Source: Torymus aiolomorphi
Taxonomy: Eukaryota; Arthropoda; Insecta; Hymenoptera; Torymidae
Reading direction: 5' to 3'
DNA length: 64,000 bases
Assembly (NCBI GenBank): GCA_036365515.1
Contig: CM070877.1
Coordinates: forward strand, 57,837,475 to 57,901,474
This document shows, piece after piece, positions 46,925 to 57,051 of the stretch. Both the position numbers and the translations under genes were made by a program. Position 1 is the stretch's first letter, and each line of letters starts with the position of its first letter. The notes below the pieces were generated by a model. The model saw only the letters and a list, made by a program, of their open reading frames with translations. It searched no databases and had not been told where the DNA came from.

Positions 46925-48108
46925 TAGGCCAGTCAAATTAGTCTTTTTTTTGCCTGTTTTGAAACCTAATTGTAAGCCGACCTTATCAAGCGGGTTATGA
47001 TTGGGGAGGTCATCAGGAACAATAACCCGGTGAATGAGTATAAAAATTTACATGGGAAATGTTTTTAATTAACAATTGAATACTCGGAAAAACAGTTTTT
47101 CGACTGCTACAAAAAAACTACTGACTTTACAGAAAAAAGTTCAAAGTAAACTTTGTAGATAGTAAAAAGATCTATCAAACGCAATTTACAGATTTAAATT
47201 TAGTTAATTTGTTTATTTGTAAATCGCAGAAAACCGCTTAAAAAGGCCATTTTTACGATTGTTTATTACTCTGTTAAAAATGTCGCTAGGTGCTTGATAA
47301 CTCGTTTAAGTATAGCTCTTATAGCACTTAATAAGCAGTTAAAATTTTAGCTAAAAATATTTAATAGTTTTTGCATAATTCCATTTATTTATTAGATTTT
47401 GGTCATTTTTGCGTGATTTTTCCCAAGCCGTGGGACGTCGTACGAGGATGCAGTAAACGGATTTTGAAAGTTTAGCATCTCTTCTTTCACGAACAATGAA
47501 TAGCTAAGCGATTTTTTCAAATTTAATTGTTTAAAATCGCAAAATAAAAAGAAGTCATTTTTTTTGTTATAAATAAAAGCAATTGCGGATCGACTATTGG
47601 TCGTAGATAATCGACAGTAGGTTCGTTGGAAAGCTGGCATTTTTTCACAAATTTTAAGGGGTCTACGAACTCTCTAAGTGCTCTGGGAGCCGAGATAATT
47701 TTTTTTTTTTGTAAAAATCGCTGTGTCTTCAATTATTAATATTAAGAAACGAGACAGGGACGAAAAATCGGATTAATAGTTGTACTAACAGAAAAAAAAT
47801 ATTTCGTCACATTTATTGCAAAATTACATTGTTATAAATAATCACGAAGGCGCGGGTCTAAATTGGAGAAGGCTACAAGTGTCACGCGGAAAAACTGAGC
47901 GTAGGAACTTCAAATCCGACGCGCTCGAAATTTTTTTCATATCTCAGTATATAATTGACGTAAACCCTTCATTTTTTTTTTAATTTGGGGTAGCTCGCCA
48001 AAATATTAACATACAGTCTACTCATTTCCCCGAAAAAGTTTATTTAACAATACTTAATTAACAACAATTATTTTTATTAACGTTTTTCTGTTTTTTTTTC
48101 ATAAATAA
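46925..48108 (+). repeat. Left terminal inverted repeat of the Academ-like element
   Basis: Matches the reverse of 53845-55011. Landmarks: TTGGGGAGGTCATCAGGAAC, CCCAAGCCGTGGGACGTCGT and CGAAAAAGTTTATTTAACAA. An 82-codon minus-strand frame (47392-47640) is repeated in the other arm and is not a gene. Confidence 0.93.
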
Positions 48109-48214
48109 AGATGAATTAGTTATGGATAAATGCTGGGGTGCCTACTACTAGTTAATGAAATAATAAAAAATAATGTATTTATTTTGAAAAAATCATTTAT
48201 TGCAGATTTAACAC

Positions 48215-51200
48215 TTAAATGGTTATTTTACGTTTTTTTGCCTTTGTTGGGCGTGATACTGACTCATTCAGTTCTTGATTATGTTCTTCTATTTCTTCTT
48301 CTTCATCTTCATCTTCTTCTTCTTCATCTTCTTGATCTTCTTCATCATTTGTTTCTTGTGTACTTGGCGGGACTTCGCATTCGGTTTCGAATTGCTCATC
48401 ATATTCTGCATCATCATGCATGATATCTGCCATATGAATAACCATTTCTTCCACATTTGTGCAGGTTTCACCATGGCATGATGAGCATATATTTGAGCAC
48501 CGCAAGCCATGCTTTCGGCAGCTGCATGTCTTTTTCTTGCACCCCGTTTCACATCTACAGCTAATTTTCCGCAGTACTTCGTCTGGGATGAGCGGTTCTA
48601 GTGTGGGAACGGGGTGTAAAACATCAAGTCGCTCTTTCCAACCCCAATCCGTCGGATTTTTTGTGAAACCTTCCCACTGCTGCACTTGAAGATATGTGCG
48701 AAATGCATGCTGCATTGTGGCACCTTCAGTAGGCGGCAAATTTTCAAGTTTTGCGGAACCTTTTAACGCAGACTTTTGGAAGTTTAGATATCGCTGCTCA
48801 TGTAAACTTTTTTTATCTTTTTTGGTTCCATATAATCGGCTAACAATTTCATATGCACTCGCAGCTAAAGCTTCAGGCGTCGCATTGGGATCATAAAAGC
48901 GTTGAGCCTGTTGTTGGAGAGCGTTGTCGTTTAATAAAATATTGATAATTTTATTTTTGCCTTGCTTAAAAAAGCAAGACGTAGTATCACATCCTGTGAA
49001 CGCGTGAAGGAACGTGAGCAAATACTGTAATTTTTCAAGTTTAAAACTATTGCTGTCGTAAATACTGTCCTGTATATTTCCTTTGCCGGGTTTTAAAAAG
49101 TAGATGGTGTTATACGGTTTGTGTTTGTTTAATATTACCAGTAAATCTATGTCTTCTCCAACGATCCGCGTTCTCCACGTAAGGCTGCATTTTTCCGCCG
49201 TAGTGACTATAAGAAAATCTGCATCCTCCTCGGCGACTAAAGTGGTGCAATTTTCTGTTTTGAACTGTTCGCACAATAATGTTATTAAATTTTTTTATTT
49301 GTGTTTTGACTTAAAAATTTGTTCTGTGAAATTGAAATAACTGTTTGTCTATTAAATTCAATTTCACGGCCCAAATTTTTATTTTCTCTCCGTGACCTCT
49401 CAGCGGCCTTTGTACTTTTTGTGCTAAGTCCGTCGGGATAACCATCGAAAACTATAGTACAGTTTCTACTATAATTATTGATAGCGTAATTAACGTAGTG
49501 CTGTACTATAAATTCGATGGAATTATTCGTATCCCAACGAACTTTATGCAGAAGAAAGCCGCCATCGATTACATAGTAATCCTGCTCATTTCGTGGAAGC
49601 TCTGTTATTTTACTAAAATTGTCGTAGAAAGAAGACTTGCGTCCTTTCCGCATACCACCCTCGTCAAAAAGTGGGAGCGGATAAGGAGCAAGCTCATATT
49701 GTAAGAATTTTCGCATGTCTGATTTGCTTTCAATATTTAGCGATATTCTTTGAAATAACAATGTAGGATCGATCGCTACTACTTCATTGTCTATCTTTAT
49801 CGATGAAGTGGCTGTCTTCAAAGACAGTCACTTCATCCTTGTGTTTTTTTTTCAATTTGATCGATCCAAAGTTCCCGCCGACAATTTTGTTAATACATTC
49901 TAAACCTACCTCGTATGCTTTGTGGCAGTCTATTTTATCGCCACCTACTATTCCACAACTAATCGATATTATATTGTGCGTTACAGGAAATGGATTGTGG
50001 TTCTGACAAAATTCTGTTAACTTGTTAAAGTCTTTCAAATCTCTCTTAATACGAGAATTACTTGCGTCGATATGTTGATCAGACGTTGCGTAAGTAATAT
50101 TTCTCCACAGTATCTGTAACTTGGATTAAAACGATCGTTGATAAAATCCACTTATATAATGTACTGTCAGTTATGCCGCGCCCATGTGTTAACCCGCCAC
50201 TCACTTTCATTGGCCGCATCAACATTTGTTCAATGATCATATCAGACCACGTTCCCGATCGATATTTGTCCACTCGCCTAATAGTAAAGTAGCCTAAACG
50301 ACTGAATTTATCAAACTCTATTACGTCCATTATATTTTCAAGATTGTACAGATCTTATAAATATAAGTGGGCACTTTTGGCGTACAAATTATGACCGCTA
50401 GCGTGGAAATAAGGCAACATTTTCTGTACACACTCGAGGTGCATGTTCCAGTCACCACTTCTTTCTGCTTGAATAAATTGTTTTGCAAGATCTATCATTT
50501 TAAAATACTGAATCCACAATTCGGCTGTTGGTCCGTTCTCTTTAATCGAATTTAATTTATCTACAAATTTTTTTCTTATTTCTTCAATATCATTTTGTTC
50601 AAGCAACGTGTGAAATTCCGATTTTCCTACATACTCGAGCAAATTCTTTAGAACAAATACTTCTGATTCCGATAGATTCATAGTAGAAAAAATGTTATCT
50701 GATAAAGCATTTTGGATTAAAATGTGTCCTCTGATTGCTCTGGAATACGCGTGGCCACTTAATGCTTTTTCAGCTGAAACTTCAGCGTACAACTGGCAAA
50801 AAGCATCTTTTAATCCACTGCCGTCCATCACATATCCGACTGCGCCAAGATATGACATGAGCATATGAAATCCTCCAAGCCTCACAACGATTTTATTAAT
50901 TTTTATTTCATTTGGAGTTCCCTTACAGCATTCTACAATTTCACGAGCTTTTTGATAAAGCGGTTGATCAAAGGTTACAAAAACATGTTTTTGATTTTGG
51001 GCTATACACTTTTCGTTAGCTTCGATTAAAACTGTAAAAATTGTGTCATAACTACTGGGCGGGGCGTTTACGAACGGGACCGGAATTATTTTCGATATGT
51101 TGAAAGGTTTTACCTGCGTACATTGCTCCATAAAACTGTTCCAACCGCTCAAGTTTTCTCGTCGTATGTAATTCCCATAAAACCATAATAAATCTGTCGG

Positions 51201-52777
51201 CTCTACATGATTTTGCGTTATTGGATTGTTTATAGTTACATCTTCAATCACAATATTTTTAAGTCCCGCGTGCACTCCTCTTTGAAAGTTTTGAAGAGGG
51301 ACGAAACCAAAAGCGCCTACGTTATTAGCCGAAGGAATACATGCTAAGCGTTCTATTTTAGTATTTGTTGATATTTCGGAGGCAGGAGTTGCACAGATAA
51401 TACCACCCATCGCATGGAAAGTATTCCGACCATCTATTGTGCACGTGTTGTGTTCGGCATTATCGTATACAGACTGAAAATAAGCTGCACCGGAGTCATA
51501 AGTTTCGGGCTGACAAACTATAGAAGATTCAAAAAGCTGCGTTTTATAATAGGAAGCACATAATCCAAGATAAACCAATGAATCTATGAGATTTTTCGAT
51601 GCATGCTTTTTATACATCATAGTTGACAAACCCAATAAAATCGGGGATAAAAATGACCGAGGTCTTACGGAGAATATAATAATATGACAAAGTGTCATCA
51701 CTCTTTTATCCCACATTTCACTTTTTCTTTTGTTACTTCTCATCAAAATATCGAAAAACGATTGTAACGTCGGTGGTATGTCATGTTCGATGTTATCAAA
51801 AAAATGATCAGGCGCAGGATAATTAACTGTATCATAATACTTCGATGTTATATCTTCAAGAAGCAATTCAGCTGCTGTATCAATAATCCGTTTGCGTTCG
51901 GCTTTAACATCTGAGTTTTTATTGTTGTACCATTCCGCAGAAAGAATCTTATTTCTTACAAACGCGAAAGAAACAACTAAATCTTTTTTTCTTTATAAAC
52001 GGAAATTGCGTCACCAAAATATTCTACTAGTTTATTGCGAATTGTGTCAAGTTTGCAAGGAAGTTCTTCTTCTTCTTCTTTGTATTCGCTTAAAATACTT
52101 GCAATGGAAAATTGACACTCCTCATCACTAAACTCGCATAAATAAGAGATAATATAGTCCACAATGTCAGATGTATCTTTACGCATAGGTCGACCGGTTT
52201 TATGAGACGGTCTAAAAATTCAAAATTTTCGTATGCAAAAATCATGGTAACGGGCGCCCCGTTCTACCAAATCTACGTTTTCAATAAGTTTTTTTAAAAC
52301 TGTATATTCTTCTCGAAGGTTATCGCGTAAAGTTTCATCGTTCTGGCGTGAAGTAATTTTTTCTAGAATATTGCCCTTTAAAGTGTCGCTACTAACAATT
52401 TTGACTTTCGGAAGATTCGCGTTAGGATATTTTTCCCTTTTAGCATTGTACTCGTGCGACGCTTCTTCCCCGCAAAAAATACAATATTTGCTAAAATCTA
52501 ACTGCTGTAGAGCAATAGTATTTTGTCACGCAGTTACTTTTAAAATACTTGCTTGTTTTTGGGCAGCTTTTATACTTGACTGTTTAACATAATTACTATG
52601 ACAATTGGTATGAATTGTTAATGCTTGACACTTTTGGAGTTTTTTATGTTTGTTGTCCTTCCTCTTTAAACTTGCATCAATTAAGGTTGCTATAGCCTTC
52701 TCTTTGAGAACTCGAGCCTGCTCGGGGTTGACTAGTTTGTCACACAGCAAACAGATGTTCGCGCCGTCAGTTTCCAT
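48215..52777 (-). pseudogene. Academ-like transposase/XPG-nuclease/CXC protein, decayed
   Basis: Reading leftward from the ATG at 52777: a Cys/His-rich N-terminus (ICLLCDKLVNPEQARVLKE; CIFCGEEASHEY), a linker, then the main frame 51866-50355 with transposase blocks (VTFDQPLYQKAREIVECC, RLGGFHMLMSYLGAVGYVMD, SGHAYSRAIRGHI) and, across a stop, TIRRVDKYRSGTWSDMIIEQ. A nuclease domain follows (VIDGGFLLHKVRW, CTIVFDGYPDG, EEDADFLIV, GEDIDLLVILNK, HAFTGCDTTSCFF), matching the order of XPG/FEN acidic motifs. The C-terminus has a tesmin/TSO1-like CXC cluster (CRCETGCKKKTCSC, then CSNICSSCHGETC), a long acidic run and a basic tail. Damage: TGA at 52526-52528 and 52220-52222, TAA at 50355-50357, and frameshifts near 51985, 50100, 49815 and 49285. 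Total about 1,500 codons. An acceptor-like TTTTTGTGCAG just before the ATG hints at an upstream non-coding exon. Confidence 0.85.
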
Positions 52778-53089
52778 TTTCAAGAAAACTTCAACCTGCA
52801 CAAAAATAATGTATTGTATCAATAAATTTTGTAATTATTGAAACTTAATTAACTATAACATATAATAAACAAAAAAAATATATCGATAAATCTGATTTTA
52901 AAAATGTATTCATAATTAAACTGTATTTGACTATAAATATTAAAAAAAAAAAATTATAATTTAGACATCCGCTTACACTATGCCAAAATAAATATTTTTC
53001 AAAAAAATTTTCATAAAAATTATTTTAAACTAATAATGTTATTTTTGCTAAAATTACGAGTGGGCTATAGCAACTTTTAGGAATAAAAA

Positions 53090-53170
53090 ATTGACGGACC
53101 CTGGGATCGAACCGGAGCCGCCGACGCACAAGTCAGAAAGGCTACCATCAAGCCACCGTACCAATCGGAC
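53090..53170 (-). mobile_element. tRNA-derived SINE head or tRNA pseudogene
   Basis: On the minus strand TGGCTTGATGG (53155-53145) fits a pol III A box and GGTTCGATCCC (53113-53103) fits a B box, about 31 bp apart as in tRNAs. The flanking acceptor stem does not close and the T arm has a mismatch, so a working tRNA is unlikely. It lies between the start of the transposase gene and the right inverted repeat. Confidence 0.6.
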
Positions 53171-53844
53171 TTCTATTAATCGAACGGGTGGCTTATTTCG
53201 CACTTTTATATTCGTACGTATATCTGCACGTAACACTAATTTCAAATAAATTATTTACCGATTTCGTAATAACACTATGAATAACAATTACAACATTTAT
53301 GTACTTACCAACGGTGCGATAACACCAGTTCATAAAGTCTTTCTCTTATAGCTGTGGTACTATATCCCAAACAATCCGGATTTTCATTTAAAAACAGCAA
53401 AAGTAACTGTAATATATAACTTATAAATATATTTGATAATTACAATATAAATCAGAATACTGTATATATTCACTTACGAGGATTCAATAAATGTCACTTA
53501 TAAACTGTTTATTAAACTGTAATATACGCTGTATGTTGTACTAAAATTATATTCGATACTGCATATGCTTCTATACTCGGTGGCTGGCGTCACTGGCACA
53601 ACGGTCAAAAGAGAAAGTATAGTAACGCTCCCCTTGGCGGAGACATGCGCACAAGTGTCGAAGCGTCTAACGAAAGGTTTCACCCCGATGCCTTTCGGAA
53701 CATGCGTTTCCGAACACATGAAAGCGCGGAAAAATTCAAATCTACTCCCACACACATAAACTCACATACACAGAGTCATATAAAAGTATGTTTAATTAAT
53801 TAATAATATGTACCATTGCATAAAATTATATGTATTTAATTATT
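53171..53844. other. Non-coding part of the Academ-like element
   Basis: No left-end counterpart and no gene. The stretch 53560-53740 is more GC-rich and may hold the element promoter for the leftward gene. Confidence 0.35.
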
Positions 53845-55011
53845 TATTTATGAAAAAAACAGAAAAAAGTTAATAAAAATAATTGTTGTTAATTAAGCAT
53901 TGTTAAATAAACTTTTTCGGAGAAATGACTAGGCTGTATGTTAATATTTTGGCGAGCTACCCCAAATTAAAAAAATGAAGGGTTTACGTCAATTATATAC
54001 TGAGATATGAAAAAAATTTCGAGCGCGTCGGATTTGAAGTTCCTACGCTCAGTTTTTGCGTGTGACACTTGAAGCCTTCTCCAATTTAGACCTGCGCCTT
54101 CGTGATTATTTATAACAATGTAATTTTGCAATAAATGTGATGAAATATTTTTTCTTCTGTTAGTACAACTATTAATTCGATGTTTCGTCCCTGTCTCGTT
54201 TCTTAATATTAATAATTGAAGACACACCGATTTTTACAAAAAAAAAATTATCTCGGCTCCCAGAGCACTTAGAGAGTTCGTAGACCCCTTAAAATTTGTG
54301 AAAAAGTGCCAGCATTCCAACGAACCTACTGTCGATTATCCACGACCAATAGTCGAGCCGCAATTGCTTTTATTTATAACAAAAAAAATGACTTCTTTTT
54401 ATTTTGCGATTTTAAACAATTAAATTTGAAAAAATCGCTTAGCTATTCATTGTTCGTGAAAGTAGAGATGCTAAACTTTCAAAATCTGTTTACTGCATCC
54501 TCGTACGACGTCCCACGGCTTGGGAAAAATCACGCAAAAATGACCAAAATCTAATAAATAAATGGAATTATGCAAAAACTATTACATATTTTTAGCTAAA
54601 ATTTTAACTGCTTATTAAGTGCTATAAGAGCTATACTTAAACGAGTTATCAAGCACCTAGCGATATTTTTAACAGAGTAATAAACAATCGTAAAAATGGC
54701 CTTTTAAAGCGGGTTTTTGTGATTTGCAGATAAACAAATTAACTAAATTTAAATCTGTAAATTGCGTTTGATAGATCTTTTTAATATCTACAAAGTTTAC
54801 TTTGAACTTTTTTCTGTAAAGTCAGTAGTTTTTTTGTAGCAGTCGAAAAACGGTTTTTCCGAGCATTCAATTGTTAATTAAAAACATTTCCCATGTAAAT
54901 GTTTATACTCATTCACCGGGTTATTATTCCTGATGACCTCCCCAATCATAACCCGCTTGATAAGGTCGGCTTACAATTAGGTTTCATGAAAAAACTAATT
55001 TAACTGGCCTA
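53845..55011 (-). repeat. Right terminal inverted repeat of the Academ-like element
   Basis: Mirror of 46925-48108. It contains the same spurious 82-codon frame (54306-54554). Confidence 0.93.
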
Positions 55012-55163
55012 TAGCCAGTACACAGCGTGTACGATCACTCTCGCCAGCACTAATAAAACGCCAGTTTAACCAGAACCAATTCTTTATTTAAACGCCGCCT
55101 CCGCTATCCCTTTCCCTCACTATCCTCCGTGTAATTGACCCAGTAGCCCTATCGTAAGAAACA
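55012..55163 (+). mobile_element. BEL/Pao 3' LTR, right part
   Basis: Continues the 3' LTR from TAG (duplicated target) through CCAGTACACAGCGTGTACGA to CGTAAGAAACA, equivalent to the end of the 5' LTR at 44399. One copy of a CCAG duplication differs (CCAGCCAGCAC in the 5' LTR, CCAGCAC here). GGCAA follows at 55164. Confidence 0.95.
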
Positions 55164-55519
55164 GGCAACCATTACCTACCTGGATGGACCCGCGGGGATC
55201 GGGCGCGCCGGCACAATGGACGCAGGATAGACCCGCGCAGGCTCCACGAAATACGGGGGACCAATATGTACAAAGACTAAATGCCACATTTTCAACTAAT
55301 GAACTAACAAAATTATTTTGTCAATATTGTAAAAAAGAGGGACATAGAATAATAAACTGCCGAAAACTCGCATACAACAATAGTCAGAGAAATACACAAG
55401 TACAGGCGGGAAACAGTCAGAGTCCCCGTCAACAAGGCGCGAGACGGGAGACGGACTTAGTAAAGCGCCCAGACGAAAAGCAGAACAATCCGCTGTCATC
55501 CAAAGACACGTTCGGTTAA
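55164..55519 (+). pseudogene. Outer Ty3/gypsy gag, second part with zinc knuckle
   Basis: Resumes in frame after the BEL insertion: QPLPTWMDPRGSGAPAQW, then an intact CCHC knuckle (CQYCKKEGHRIINC, about 55318-55360) and a Gln/Arg-rich tail to a TAA at 55517. The exact rejoining of codons supports an insertion into a formerly open frame. Confidence 0.88.
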
Positions 55520-55569
55520 GCGAAAATAGCAAATCACCAATAATTTCCTTTAGTAACCCGAGTAATAAC

Positions 55570-56614
55570 AGAGAAATGTTTTTAATATTAGATTCAGGCG
55601 CGGGACCAAATCTTTAAAAAAGAATAATTTAGCTGAAAAAAGAGCAATTAATAAAAATGAAATTTTGGAATTAAAAGGCATAACGGACAGTAGCATTTTT
55701 ACTTTAGGTAAAATAAAACCATATTTTTGTAAATTCGCCATTGAATTTCATATTGTGAATAACGATTTTCCAATAAACGAAGATAGATTACTAGGGAGTG
55801 ATTTTTTCTCTCAGTTAGGAATAAAAATCGACTATGGGACTAAGCAACTGATTATTGGTGATTTGTCTATTCCGTTCTATGAAGAAAATGAAAAAACTCT
55901 AGTAAATTCTATTAAACGCATTAATTACGCACAAAAAGTAGACCAGAATGATATAGCGGAGGAAGTGTACTCGGAAATTATAAAACATAAAAATAGGAGT
56001 AAAAAGAAAACTGAAGATACGGCTGAAGCTATAAAAAAAATTCTAAGTCAGAATAAAGAGGAAGTTTTTCCACTCATAAATTTCCCCGTGGAACCACAAA
56101 CTCCAACACAGATCAAAAGTAACTTTATCGAAATAAGAACGGTCACCAGCAACCGGGAGCAAGCTAAACTTGAAACAGAAGAGATTTTAAGTTTACATAA
56201 TATAAAAGAAATAAATTTTGCAAATCAAATTGTCACATTAAAACTGGACTCTTATAAAAATTTAAAAATAATTATTGGAGTTAGCTCAAACGCTGACAAA
56301 AATCTCCACTTGAGAGATGAGAAATTTAGTTTGTTAAATTCAAACGAAAATTCGAAACCAAATTCTACTTTTAGATCAAATTTAAATGAAAATTCTAAAT
56401 CGAATTCTACTTTTATATCGAATTCAAATGAAGATGTTAATTTAACAAATTCAAAAGAAAATCACAAAGTAATTCAAAATTCTAATTCAGTTACAAACTC
56501 TTGTCAAAATCTTAATACAAGAACAAATTCTTGTCAAAATTCTAACTCAATCATAAATTCTTATCAAAATTCTAACTTGAGTAAAAATTCTTGTCAAAAT
56601 TCTAACTCAATCAT
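55570..56614 (+). pseudogene. Outer Ty3/gypsy protease and repeat-bearing linker
   Basis: MFLILDSGAGPNL at 55577-55615 carries the DSGA active-site triad of a retroviral-type aspartic protease, followed by a TAA (55614-55616). The next frame (55665 onwards) has the rest of the protease (RLLGSDFFSQLGIKIDYG). A Lys/Glu-rich linker then leads into an Asn/Ser-rich part with about 10-residue units such as NSCQNSNSI (56485-56614). It is cut by the csRn1-like insertion at 56620 and resumes at 62597. Such Asn-rich tandem repeats are unusual between protease and reverse transcriptase. Confidence 0.8.
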
Positions 56615-56619
56615 ACATT
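56615..56619 (+). repeat. Target site duplication ACATT, left copy
   Basis: Matches 62592-62596. Removing the insertion and one copy restores the Asn-repeat frame. Confidence 0.92.
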
Positions 56620-56882
56620 TGTGGCGACACCTATGAGCCACGGCGCTCAGGCGCAGCGCCGCCGGAGGCAGTCGCTAAAACCTCGCGGCTGGTCATGAGA
56701 GGAGATCCTCCCAAGAAGACTTCCGATCAACGAGAATGGCTACACACGCCGAAGAGAGCACACACACGCTAGCTACTTTACCCAACCATTGTTAATAGTG
56801 TAGTAAGTTGAATCAATAAACAACCTAGTCGTATACAACGTGTCACTTGTGTCATTACCCACCACCTGCTCCTAACAACCAA
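56620..56882 (+). mobile_element. csRn1-like gypsy 5' LTR
   Basis: Begins TGTGGCGACACC, contains AATAAA (near 56814) and ends CTCCTAACAACCAA. It is followed at about 56885 by TGGTGACCCCGACGTG, which is complementary to the 3' end of tRNA-Trp, the primer used by the csRn1 clade. The 3' partner is at 62386-62591. About 57 bp near 56652-56710 are absent from that 3' copy. Confidence 0.93.
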
Positions 56883-57051
56883 AGTGGTGACCCCGACGTG
56901 ATTTTGTGGTGGATCGCGTGACAGCAACGTGGCCCACGAACAGGAACTTTAATCAACGCCATTGTCGGCACGGCCTAAGTTGCTACCACGTGGCTGCCGT
57001 GCCCTAAACACGACATATAACCTACAGCGGCTCTTCGGCGACCCCAGCGAC

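Larger units (their letters stand above)
46925..55011 (-). mobile_element. Academ-like DNA transposon, 8.1 kb, long terminal inverted repeats
   Basis: Begins TAGGCCAGTCAAATTAGT and ends ACTAATTTAACTGGCCTA. The inverted repeats run about 46925-48108 and 53845-55011, nearly 1.17 kb each and about 93 percent alike by eye. A 3-bp duplication (TAG, 46922-46924 and 55012-55014) flanks it, and the two halves of the BEL LTR join cleanly without it. The minus strand carries one decayed gene (48215-52777) combining an N-terminal zinc finger, an RNase H-like transposase core, an XPG/FEN-type nuclease and a CXC domain. A 3-4 bp duplication plus transposase plus XPG nuclease is the recipe reported for the AcademX lineage; that naming is my inference. 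Confidence 0.85.

Noticed and set aside
52220..52528. Two in-frame UGA codons in the transposase read as selenocysteine or recoding
   Set aside because: The same gene also has a UAA and at least four frameshifts, so simple decay explains them.
53092..53165. Functional tRNA gene
   Set aside because: A and B boxes are present but the acceptor stem does not close and the T arm has a mismatch.
47392..54554. 82-codon frame found twice (47392-47640 minus, 54306-54554 plus) as a duplicated gene
   Set aside because: It lies in the terminal inverted repeats and is explained by them; no domain.
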